DNA of 5,198 nucleotides from the NCBI GenBank assembly GCA_016791465.1, contig JAEUWE010000121.1:1-5198 (forward strand). The letters run 5' to 3'. The stretch is from Pseudobdellovibrionaceae bacterium (GTDB lineage: Bacteria; Bdellovibrionota; Bdellovibrionia; Bdellovibrionales; JAMPXM01). A program made the translations under genes and the position numbers. Below the pieces are notes generated by a model. It searched no databases. It had not been told where the DNA came from and saw only the letters and a program-made list of their open reading frames with translations. This document shows positions 1 through 5,198 of this stretch, one piece after another (the first letter of the stretch is position 1; each line of letters opens with the position of its first letter).

Positions 1-532
1 TGTCGTAAAAATAAAGCCCGGTCACAGCCCAGTTCGATCGCGGTGCCTTCGGCTTCTCTTCAATCGAAAGCGCGCGATAGCCTTTATCAAATTCAACGAC
101 ACCGTATCGCTCGGGGTCATTCACATGATATGCAAAAACCTGTGCGCCTTTCGTCAAGCCTGCTGCCTCTTCCAACATTTTCGTTAAGCCTTCGCCATAG
201 AAAATATTGTCGCCCAAGATCAAACAAACCGAATCGGAGCCGATGAATTTCTCACCGATGGTAAAGGCCTGCGCGATTCCTGCGGGTTTTTCTTGCTCGG
301 CGTACTCAAAGCGAACGCCAAGGCGCTCACCAGAGCCCATCAGCGAACGAATCATCGGCAAATCGCGAGGAGTCGAGATGATCAGAATCTCGCGAATTCC
401 AGCCAGCATCAAAACCGAAATGGGATAGTAAATCGCCGGTTTATCGTAAACGGGAAGGAGCTGTTTTGAAACAGCACTCGTGCATGGGTAAAGTCGCGTG
501 CCGCTTCCTCCGGCCAGTACAATTCCTTTCAC
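1..532 (-). CDS. rmlA: Glucose-1-phosphate thymidylyltransferase RmlA, partial (C-terminus beyond left edge)
   Basis: Cytoplasmic enzyme that joins glucose-1-phosphate and dTTP to give dTDP-glucose and pyrophosphate, the first step of dTDP-L-rhamnose synthesis. Reading the minus strand from a GTG at 532-530 gives 177 codons with no stop. The family normally has about 290 residues, so roughly the last 40% lies outside the window. Visible signatures are the nucleotide-binding loop [11 protein letters not shown] (residues 6-16), [11 protein letters not shown] (22-32), the metal-binding LGDNIFYG (106-113, Asp108), YGVVEFD (143-149), EEKP (158-161) and [11 protein letters not shown] (167-177). The start is secure: the protein begins MKGIVLAGG as in relatives, GGGAGG lies 5 bases upstream of the GTG, and the GTG overlaps the rmlB stop as GTGA. 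That arrangement implies one transcript and translational coupling with rmlB. No disruption is seen in the visible part. The family assignment is very secure; completeness beyond the edge is unknown. Confidence 0.97.
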   Translation of the reverse strand, partial: MKGIVLAGGSGTRLYPCTSAVSKQLLPVYDKPAIYYPISVLMLAGIREILIISTPRDLPMIRSLMGSGERLGVRFEYAEQEKPAGIAQAFTIGEKFIGSDSVCLILGDNIFYGEGLTKMLEEAAGLTKGAQVFAYHVNDPERYGVVEFDKGYRALSIEEKPKAPRSNWAVTGLYFYD

Positions 533-1587
533 GCCTTCCTCCCCATCACTGTTTTCATCCAATCCTGATTGTCCAGGTACCACCCAACCGTGGCCCTCAA
601 GCCCTCTTCAAAAGAAGTGAACTCACGTTTAAAGCCCAATTCACGCTCAGCCTTCGCATCGTCGATTGCGTAGCGCCAATCGTGACCTTTCCGATCCTCA
701 ACAAACGTGATCTGTTCGCGATAGGACTTTCCATCGGCGCGCGGTCGAACGCGATCAAGCTCATCGCAAATCGCTTCAACAACATTGAGATTACGTCGCT
801 CACTGCGACCGCCAAAGCAGTATGATTCGCCCGGAAGTCCCTTTTCGATCGCAAGCATAATTCCACGACAATGATCACTGACATGAATCCAATCGCGTAC
901 GTTGTGACCGGTTCCATAGACAGGGAGCGGACGACCGCTCAACGCGCAATTGATCATGTGTGGAATCAATTTCTCCGGAAACTGGCGCGGCCCATAGTTA
1001 TTTGAGCAATTGGTGACGATCACGGGAAGCTGAAAGGTGTGATTCCAAGCCCGCGCCAAATGGTCGCCACTCGCTTTTGAAGCCGAATACGGGGACGACG
1101 GCGCATACGGCGTGAGTTCTGTGAATGCACCGGTTTCGCCAAGTTGACCGAAGACTTCGTCGGTTGAAACTTGAATAAATCGAAACTCACTTTTTTCTTC
1201 TGGCGTACGATCGCTCCAAGAGCGCAGCGACGCATCGAGGAGGTTGAACACACCCAACACATTCGTCTCAACAAAAACGCCCGCCGACTCAATCGAACGA
1301 TCGACGTGGCTTTCAGCGGCAAAGTTCACCACGACATCAAACTTCTCGCGCTCAAACAGTGCCGCAAGAAGCGAGCGATCGCAGATGCTGCCCTGAACAA
1401 ACTCATAGTGGCGCTTCAATCGCCCTTCATGCCGGGCCCGATCAGTGGCTTGGTCCAAGTTGGCTTGATGACCGGCATAGGTCATCGCATCGAGCACGAC
1501 GACACGCGCTTCAGAACCAGCGAGAAGTTGTTCAATAAAAGTGCTTCCAATAAATCCGGCGGCTCCGGTCACAAGATATCGACGCAT
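529..1587 (-). CDS. rmlB: dTDP-glucose 4,6-dehydratase RmlB
   Basis: Cytoplasmic NAD-dependent short-chain dehydrogenase/reductase of the extended type. It converts dTDP-glucose to dTDP-4-keto-6-deoxyglucose, the second step of the dTDP-L-rhamnose pathway and a branch point for other deoxysugars. The 352 residues match the usual family length. Visible are the Rossmann motif TGAAGFIG (7-14), LDAMTYAG (32-39) with Asp33 placed for the cofactor ribose, AAESHVDRS (90-98), the catalytic STDEVFG (141-147; Thr142, Asp143, Glu144), the YSASK catalytic pair (Tyr167, Lys171), [14 protein letters not shown] (196-209) and [12 protein letters not shown] (298-309). All key residues are present. The ATG is the only plausible start because an in-frame TAA lies 12 bases upstream; the ribosome binding site in front of it is weak. 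Its TGA overlaps the rmlA GTG, and it is the first gene of the visible leftward operon. rmlC and rmlD, if present, lie outside. Confidence 0.97.
   Translation of the reverse strand: MRRYLVTGAAGFIGSTFIEQLLAGSEARVVVLDAMTYAGHQANLDQATDRARHEGRLKRHYEFVQGSICDRSLLAALFEREKFDVVVNFAAESHVDRSIESAGVFVETNVLGVFNLLDASLRSWSDRTPEEKSEFRFIQVSTDEVFGQLGETGAFTELTPYAPSSPYSASKASGDHLARAWNHTFQLPVIVTNCSNNYGPRQFPEKLIPHMINCALSGRPLPVYGTGHNVRDWIHVSDHCRGIMLAIEKGLPGESYCFGGRSERRNLNVVEAICDELDRVRPRADGKSYREQITFVEDRKGHDWRYAIDDAKAERELGFKREFTSFEEGLRATVGWYLDNQDWMKTVMGRKA
533..543 (-). promoter_or_regulatory. Ribosome binding site for rmlA inside the end of rmlB
   Basis: The last codons of rmlB read GGGGAGGAAGGC directly before the rmlA GTG on the minus strand. 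GGGAGG sits 5 bases from the start codon, a strong Shine-Dalgarno match. It supports the GTG start and coupling of rmlA translation to rmlB termination. This is seen directly; its functional use is inferred. Confidence 0.75.
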
Positions 1588-1746
1588 AACCCATTCTTAA
1601 CGGCCGAATAGCCTAAAGTCGAGCCCGTGGCCCGCGTGGTCGAGGACACACGTCCACAACCTGACAAACCCCCATCCACTTTGGACAATGTGGACATGAC
1701 CGAGTCTCCCCGGGGCCAGCGCCCTATTCAAACTGGGCCCATTTCA
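1588..1746. promoter_or_regulatory. Divergent control region between rmlB and the glycosyltransferase
   Basis: This stretch separates the leftward rmlB start (ATG at 1587) from the third possible rightward start of the glycosyltransferase (ATG at 1747). Both transcripts would have to start in or near it. I found no convincing -35/-10 pair for either direction; a TTGTCA on the minus strand (1667-1662) has no matching -10 at normal spacing. The region holds an inverted repeat, GTCCACA at 1652-1658 and TGTGGAC at 1689-1695, plus a short direct repeat TGGACA at 1682-1687 and 1691-1696 that could be an operator. If the glycosyltransferase really starts at 1627, most of this would be coding and only 39 bases would remain between the genes. 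The regulatory role is inferred. Confidence 0.4.
1652..1695. repeat. Inverted repeat with 7-base arms upstream of the glycosyltransferase
   Basis: GTCCACA (1652-1658) is exactly complementary to TGTGGAC (1689-1695), with 30 bases between. The right arm overlaps a tandem TGGACA repeat with a 9-base period. The spacing is longer than a typical single-dimer operator, and a 7-base match in this much sequence is not very rare by chance. The arms are seen directly; any binding function is speculative. Confidence 0.3.
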
Positions 1747-2895
1747 ATGAGCCACGACAATGCTGCTAGTAAAGGTTCGAGCAAAAAAGGCCTCGAGCCC
1801 AATGAAGTCACACCGATTGGGTTCCCAGGCCCCGTCAATCTGCTCCTCATCACTGGCCGCAGTGACTGGGGTCTTGCACCACGTCAGGTCATCGAAATAC
1901 TGAAGCTCATAAAGCCAATTGGCGCACGCGTCGCGGTGGCGGCGCCCTCCGAGCCACCTCATGGCAACGAGTTTCGAAAAAGTGCGAGCAATTTCATTTC
2001 CATTACGCGCGATGAGTTTTCGATCACTGATTTTTTTCGCCTGAGCCGTGCCGTAAAAAATCTCGACATCAACATCATTCATTCACATGGTCGAATTGGC
2101 GGCCTCTATTCGCGACTGCTGGGTATAAAAACTGGCATTCCCGTGATCCACACCTTTCACGGACTCGCAAAGCGTGACGGTGTCGTCGGCAAGATCTATT
2201 CGATCGCCGAGCGCATACTCGCCCGAGCAAAATTTGTCGGAACTTTCTCAACCAATTCAGAGTATGAGCAGGCGCTAGCGGCGGGTGTCATGTTGGAAGG
2301 CCAAGCACCGCTCATCATCGAGAAGGCCATCAACATCAAGGCTTTTCCGAGAAAGAAGAAAGCCTCTTTCGGCGGCACCAAACTCAGAATCGGTGGTATC
2401 GCTCGCTCTGGCTCAGCCAACGGACCCGATCTTCTACTGAAACTCGCGAACGAGACAGGCGACATCGCTCATTGGTCCTCATCTGGTCTGAACAAAGAGC
2501 ATCTCGCAAAGTATGGACATGTCCCCGAGGATTTCGAGGCCGTCACTTCTCCCTCCGATCTTGTCGGCTGGCTGCAATCGCTTGACGTCTTCGTTTGCAC
2601 ATCGAGGCACGAGGGGCACGCCAATGGCGTTCTTGAGGCTCTCGCCGCTGGTGTGCCATGCGTGCTTGCGCAAATCCCGGCACATCAAGAGATCGCTGGA
2701 GCACAAGCCGCAATTCTCTTTGAGCCCGAAGACACGATGGCCTTTCGAAGCATCATGCAGAATCTTCGCGAGGACGTCGGCCTTCGCAACTCGCTTGTCT
2801 CAAATGGCACCTACTACCTTGAGCGTTTTCATAACTGGGATAAGTACATCGAAGATATCTTGGAGATGTATCGTTCTGGGCTCCGGGGCTGGTAA
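1747..2895 (+). CDS. GT4-like family glycosyltransferase (GT-B fold), start uncertain
   Basis: Probable cytoplasmic, membrane-associated glycosyltransferase that moves a sugar from a nucleotide donor to a surface-glycan precursor; donor and acceptor cannot be read from the sequence. Numbered from the GTG at 1627, the N-terminal lobe begins near residue 70 (VNLLLITGRSDWGLAPRQV) and contains IIHSHGRIGGLYSRLLG (150-166) and VIHTFHGL (173-180). The C-terminal lobe contains LRIGGIAR (253-260) and the EX7E signature RHEGHANGVLEALAAGVP (327-344; Glu329, Glu337), the hallmark of GT4-type retaining enzymes. Three in-frame starts are possible: GTG 1627 (422 aa), ATG 1696 (399 aa) and ATG 1747 (382 aa); none has a clear ribosome binding site. 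I prefer 1747 because the extra 40 residues are Pro/Arg/Gln-rich without fold signal, 382 is a normal family length, and it leaves room for divergent promoters. One oddity is that the Lys usually following the conserved Arg260 appears to be Asn265. It sits next to rmlB, so a role in rhamnose-containing glycan assembly is possible but unproven. Confidence 0.85.
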   Translation: MSHDNAASKGSSKKGLEPNEVTPIGFPGPVNLLLITGRSDWGLAPRQVIEILKLIKPIGARVAVAAPSEPPHGNEFRKSASNFISITRDEFSITDFFRLSRAVKNLDINIIHSHGRIGGLYSRLLGIKTGIPVIHTFHGLAKRDGVVGKIYSIAERILARAKFVGTFSTNSEYEQALAAGVMLEGQAPLIIEKAINIKAFPRKKKASFGGTKLRIGGIARSGSANGPDLLLKLANETGDIAHWSSSGLNKEHLAKYGHVPEDFEAVTSPSDLVGWLQSLDVFVCTSRHEGHANGVLEALAAGVPCVLAQIPAHQEIAGAQAAILFEPEDTMAFRSIMQNLREDVGLRNSLVSNGTYYLERFHNWDKYIEDILEMYRSGLRGW

Positions 2896-2946
2896 ACCGC
2901 ATCCTGCTTCAAAACGAGTCAGAGCTAAGGTCCAGGTCCCATCGAG

Positions 2947-2958
2947 CCGATAAGAAGG
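2947..2958 (+). promoter_or_regulatory. Ribosome binding site of the first lipoprotein, shared leader copy 1
   Basis: CCGATAAGAAGG lies directly before the ATG at 2960. The Shine-Dalgarno part AAGAAGG is only 1 base from the start codon, which is unusually close. The start is still firm: the in-frame TAA at 2951-2953 excludes upstream starts, and a downstream start would remove the signal peptide. The first 11 bases recur identically before the next gene. Confidence 0.55.
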
Positions 2959-2959
2959 T

Positions 2960-4858
2960 ATGGACCATATTCGTCGTGCCACTGTCGCGCTAACCGCCAT
3001 TTCATCGTTTTTGGTTTTGAGCACAGCCTGCTCAAAAAAAGATGATGTCGGCCGCATGCGCATCGTGATGCCGACAGCGCCGGCAACGTCAAAATCAAAT
3101 GGCAGTTTCGCACTTCAATCGGTATCCGCTCAATCAGCCAACGGCACCAGCTGGAACTCAACCATCAATCCCACTGTTGGCAGCGACATTAACTGCTTCG
3201 CGGTTTTTGTCGGAGGAGGCGAACTCGGCGCCAACTCATGCTCAATCAGCAACGGAACCACCATCTCTTTCGGTCCTCACGTCGGCTTTCTCAAAGCGGG
3301 CGAAGAAATCTTTGTTGATACTCCCGCCGGAGACCGCACGATCTATGTGATCGGCTTGAAGTCCGCAACCGCAGCCGCGTGTTCCAACTTCACCAACTCC
3401 GAACCCGATGGAGCGAACCTCTCTGAGCCATTCTTGATCGCCGCGCAACGTTCGAATATTCCGTCAGGCCAGAGCACACTCACCATCAACGCCGCACTCG
3501 ACACCGGAAAGAAAGTTCAGAATTGCAATTTCATAAATCCCACAGGGGGCGGGCAGCAGAATCCATTTGGTGACAAGCGCGATGGAAAGATCATTGCCGC
3601 AACTTCATTCGCTTACCTAGACGGCGGCATGGATAACCTCGGAGTCAGTGGCATCAACCACATCTCCGGCGTAGGTCAGCTCACTTCCACTAAAATGTTC
3701 AATTCCACTCGGCGCATCACTGGGATTGCAACCACCGGTATCGACGCTGGAAAGCTCGTCTCGCTGAGTTCTGCCGTCAGCACGACAGAGTTCGAACCCG
3801 GTGACGAAGTCCTGTGGTATGTCGCCGGCGGCACCTCGTCCCTTGGAGCGCCAGACGATCCAACACTTGGCGCATGCGGAGGCAGTCTTTTCTTGGGACG
3901 CTTCGGCACAAGTAAAGTCGTTAGCCTTCCGAACAGCAGCCAGCTGCTTCTCGAGTCCGCTATCTCATCGTCTCCCTCGACGATTCGCACAGCGAACCTC
4001 CTGACTGCACCAAACACCAACGACTATTGCACGATCATCATCACCCGCGTCTCGAGCTTCGAACAAATCGATGTTCCGTCCGGAATGAGTCTCCAAATCT
4101 CGCCAAGCCCGTTCAACTACACATCTGGTACCGGCGGAATAATGGCCATTCGCGCTGATATAGTCACCATCGACGGCGACTTGTATCTCTCCGCAAACGG
4201 TGCGGGTTTCGCGGGCGGAGGAGCCGGCGCTCCTGCGAACCAAGGGGGCGGCCTCGGCAGCAGCGGTGTCCCAGGATATTTCTCAAATTACAATGGCGGT
4301 GGCGGCGGCAACACGTCATCAATCTCGGGCGGTAGCGGATCCAACGCCGGAACAGGCGGCGATGGATCGGCAAACTCGGGAAGCGGCGGCGCTGTCGTAT
4401 CTCACTGCAGTGGAATCTGCACACCATTCACAGAAAAGAAGTCCTACTTCGGTGGTGGCGGAGGAGGCGCGTACCCCTCCGGCGGAAACGGCGGCGGTAT
4501 CGTGCTCTTGTTCGCAAAAACAATTTCCGGTTCGGGCAATCTCCACATCAAGGCCGACGGACTCACTGGTGGCAGCGGTCCTTCTGGCGGTGGTAGCGGC
4601 GCCGGAGGTACGGTTGGACTCTACACAAAGTCGACAACTGTTGGTCAGATCACAGTTCAAGCTAACGGCGGTAACGGCGCAACCGGCGGAGCCGGTGGTG
4701 GTGGTGGCGGAGTCGTCGACATTAAACGCTGCCCTGCTGGCTGGTCATCCGTTCTCAATACCTACGCCAACGGGGGAACACCAAACGGCGCAGGCACAGC
4801 CGGCGGCAACGGTCTCGTCAACATCTCCGACGACGCGGCCATCTGCTCGATCAACTAA
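2960..4858 (+). CDS. Secreted lipoprotein with long Gly-rich C-terminal domain (possible surface adhesin)
   Basis: I do not recognise a named gene. The 632-residue product starts with a lipoprotein signal peptide: basic MDHIRR, hydrophobic core to residue 20, cleavage before Cys24 in LSTAC. Ser at -3 fits only relaxed lipobox rules. Ser25 after the Cys is compatible with outer-membrane sorting. Residues 25-70 look like a linker, with SKKDD, RIVMPTAPAT (34-43) and QSVSAQ (53-58). About 71-195 is a beta-rich region with Cys79, Cys94, Cys141 and Cys189. About 205-410 is a second, probably beta-rich domain with PGDEVLWYV (280-288) and RADIVTIDGDLYLSANG (398-414). Residues 414-586 are very Gly-rich, with runs such as NGGGGGN and FGGGGGGAY around IVLLFAKTISGSGNLHIKADG-type beta strands. 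The mature part has ten Cys besides Cys24, consistent with disulfides. The layout resembles Gly-rich surface proteins of Bdellovibrio-like bacteria and the ALK-type Gly-rich fold; an adhesin or structural surface role is inferred. It follows the glycosyltransferase by 64 bases and precedes a paralogue. Confidence 0.85.
   Translation: MDHIRRATVALTAISSFLVLSTACSKKDDVGRMRIVMPTAPATSKSNGSFALQSVSAQSANGTSWNSTINPTVGSDINCFAVFVGGGELGANSCSISNGTTISFGPHVGFLKAGEEIFVDTPAGDRTIYVIGLKSATAAACSNFTNSEPDGANLSEPFLIAAQRSNIPSGQSTLTINAALDTGKKVQNCNFINPTGGGQQNPFGDKRDGKIIAATSFAYLDGGMDNLGVSGINHISGVGQLTSTKMFNSTRRITGIATTGIDAGKLVSLSSAVSTTEFEPGDEVLWYVAGGTSSLGAPDDPTLGACGGSLFLGRFGTSKVVSLPNSSQLLLESAISSSPSTIRTANLLTAPNTNDYCTIIITRVSSFEQIDVPSGMSLQISPSPFNYTSGTGGIMAIRADIVTIDGDLYLSANGAGFAGGGAGAPANQGGGLGSSGVPGYFSNYNGGGGGNTSSISGGSGSNAGTGGDGSANSGSGGAVVSHCSGICTPFTEKKSYFGGGGGGAYPSGGNGGGIVLLFAKTISGSGNLHIKADGLTGGSGPSGGGSGAGGTVGLYTKSTTVGQITVQANGGNGATGGAGGGGGGVVDIKRCPAGWSSVLNTYANGGTPNGAGTAGGNGLVNISDDAAICSIN
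4199..4717 (+). other. Gly-rich low-complexity coding segment (residues 414-586)
   Basis: About 40% of residues 413-470 are Gly, counted by hand, and the density stays high to residue 586. Gly runs alternate with short Ser/Asn/Ala/Thr-rich turns and a few hydrophobic strands (GGGIVLLFAK, GGTVGLYTK, GQITVQANG, GGGVVDIK). The Gly codons are mixed among GGC, GGT and GGA, so this is a protein-level pattern and not an expanded DNA microsatellite. Such packing could form a polyglycine-II bundle or the Gly-rich fold known from ALK-type receptors and phage tail adhesins. That structural reading is inference. Confidence 0.8.
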
Positions 4859-4863
4859 CACAA

Positions 4864-4882
4864 AAAGGTACAATGTACCTTT
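4864..4882 (+). terminator. Small hairpin just after the lipoprotein stop codon
   Basis: AAAGGTAC (4864-4871) pairs perfectly with GTACCTTT (4875-4882) around the loop AAT, five bases past the TAA at 4856-4858. The stem has only four G/C pairs and is followed by TTCCGC rather than a T-run on the plus strand, so it would be a weak intrinsic terminator for the lipoprotein gene. Read on the minus strand it is followed by a T-run, but no minus-strand gene ends here. It may instead protect a transcript end. Confidence 0.35.
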
Positions 4883-4887
4883 CCGCT

Positions 4888-4919
4888 TCGCTCTGCGTCG
4901 GCCCGTCTCAGAGCGAGAC
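4888..4919 (+). other. Two overlapping, mutually exclusive stem-loops between the lipoprotein genes
   Basis: TCGCTCTG (4888-4895) pairs with CAGAGCGA (4909-4916) across a 13-base loop. GTCTC (4905-4909) can instead pair with GAGAC (4915-4919) across a 5-base loop. The two structures share bases 4909 and 4915-4916, so both cannot form together. They lie in the 5' leader of the second lipoprotein, about 40 bases before its ATG. No T-run follows. An attenuator or RNA-stability role is possible but unsupported beyond the pairing itself. Confidence 0.3.
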
Positions 4920-4928
4920 ACCGCACTC

Positions 4929-4934
4929 AATAAT
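4929..4934 (+). promoter_or_regulatory. Possible -10 box of the second lipoprotein gene
   Basis: AATAAT matches TATAAT at five of six positions and would place a transcription start near 4941, about 20 bases before the ATG. No acceptable -35 hexamer is found 16-18 bases upstream (sequence around 4905-4912). It is therefore a weak candidate, and the gene may simply be read through from upstream. Confidence 0.2.
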
Positions 4935-4946
4935 CTACCCCAAAGT

Positions 4947-4957
4947 CCGATAAGAAG
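4947..4957 (+). promoter_or_regulatory. Ribosome binding site of the second lipoprotein, shared leader copy 2
   Basis: CCGATAAGAAG is identical to bases 2947-2957. Here AAGAAG lies 3 bases before the ATG at 4961. An in-frame TAA at 4931-4933 with no other start codon after it fixes the start. The identical leader supports origin of the two genes by tandem duplication. Confidence 0.55.
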
Positions 4958-4960
4958 AGC

Positions 4961-5198
4961 ATGGTACGTTGCTCGTCTTTCGATACCGCGAGAGTCCTCG
5001 CGACCACCGTCTTGTTGCTTACAACCGTAGGCATCACTGCATGTTCAAAGAAAGATGAGACTGGAAAAGTTCGCATCGTCTTTCCGACAGCGCCAGCAAC
5101 AGTCAACGCGGTAAAAAACGCCAAGGCGACTGGCCCGATCACATCACAGTCCGTCTCGGCGCAGGAAGGTCCTGAGTGGAACACCTCACTCAACCCAA
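4961..5198 (+). CDS. Second lipoprotein, paralogue of the preceding one, partial (runs off right edge)
   Basis: This is an open reading frame of 79 codons with no stop before the window edge. The N-terminus is a lipoprotein signal peptide: MVRCSSFDTAR, then a hydrophobic stretch LATTVLLLTTVG (13-24), and the lipobox ITAC with lipidation at Cys28. Ser29 after the Cys is compatible with outer-membrane sorting. The mature part aligns to the upstream lipoprotein: CSKKD (28-32), G35, RIVFPTAPAT (38-47, against RIVMPTAPAT), QSVSAQ (63-68) and WNxxxNP (73-79). The linker between PTAPAT and QSVSAQ is a few residues longer and diverged. DNA is also similar here, with CGCATCGT and CCGACAGCGCC blocks in both. 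It is separated from the upstream gene by 102 bases. Whether it also carries a Gly-rich C-terminal region cannot be seen. The function is unknown; a surface lipoprotein role is inferred. Confidence 0.85.
   Translation, partial: MVRCSSFDTARVLATTVLLLTTVGITACSKKDETGKVRIVFPTAPATVNAVKNAKATGPITSQSVSAQEGPEWNTSLNP

Noticed and set aside
466..825. Plus-strand open frame of 119 codons across the rmlA/rmlB junction
   Set aside because: It is antisense to two secure genes, with no ribosome binding site or recognisable motif.
1171..1611. Plus-strand open frame of 146 codons opposite rmlB
   Set aside because: It is antisense to a fully conserved rmlB and its translation has no recognisable domain.
1639..1667. 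Sigma-70 promoter for rmlB using TTGTCA at 1667-1662
   Set aside because: The hexamer at the expected -10 position is CTCGAC, which does not resemble TATAAT.
2513..2953. Plus-strand open frame of 146 codons overlapping the glycosyltransferase end
   Set aside because: It is a shadow frame of the glycosyltransferase, which carries the EX7E motif in the correct frame.
4199..4717. Possible DNA tandem repeat or phase-variable microsatellite in the Gly-rich region
   Set aside because: Gly codons vary (GGC, GGT, GGA) and no exact repeat unit of useful length recurs in tandem, so slippage is unlikely.
4200..5030. Long plus-strand open frame of 276 codons overlapping the Gly-rich gene and running into the next lipoprotein
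   Set aside because: It is the shifted frame of GGN-rich codons, giving an Ala/Val/Ser/Pro-rich product with no motifs, and it crosses both the real stop and the next real start.
4961..5198. Second lipoprotein as a pseudogene fragment
   Set aside because: It has an intact start, signal peptide and open frame to the window edge, so it is cut by the window and shows no damage.

Overview
The window looks like a chromosomal cell-surface locus from a Gram-negative bacterium. The evidence is two dTDP-L-rhamnose genes, a GT4-type glycosyltransferase and two lipoproteins with lipobox signal peptides and Ser after the lipidated Cys, which is compatible with outer-membrane sorting. GC content is moderate, judged by eye to be a little above half. 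The large Gly-rich lipoprotein recalls proteins common in Bdellovibrionota and related predatory or deltaproteobacterial lineages. That placement rests on family memory only and is tentative.

Layout. The left third is on the minus strand: rmlB (1587 to 529), then rmlA (532, running off the left edge). They overlap by four bases (GTGA) and form a translationally coupled pair making the nucleotide-sugar precursor for rhamnose. Between rmlB and the rightward genes is a short divergent control region (1588 to 1746). Part of it may instead encode the N-terminus of the glycosyltransferase, whose start is uncertain. The rest is on the plus strand: a GT4-like glycosyltransferase ending at 2895, a 632-residue lipoprotein with a long Gly-rich C-terminal half (2960 to 4858), and the first 79 codons of a second lipoprotein (4961, running off the right edge).

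The two lipoproteins are tandem paralogues. They share an 11-base leader carrying the ribosome binding site, the CSKKD motif after signal-peptide cleavage, an RIVxPTAPAT block and a QSVSAQ block. The 102 bases between them hold a near-perfect small hairpin just after the stop codon, and two mutually exclusive stem-loops further on.

Working together: RmlA and RmlB supply dTDP-4-keto-6-deoxyglucose toward dTDP-rhamnose. The glycosyltransferase probably adds a sugar to a surface glycan, and the lipoproteins are likely surface-exposed, possibly adhesin-like. A functional link between the glycan genes and the lipoproteins is suggested only by adjacency. No tRNA, rRNA, CRISPR array, insertion sequence or phage gene was seen, and no stretch over 300 bases lacks a gene.
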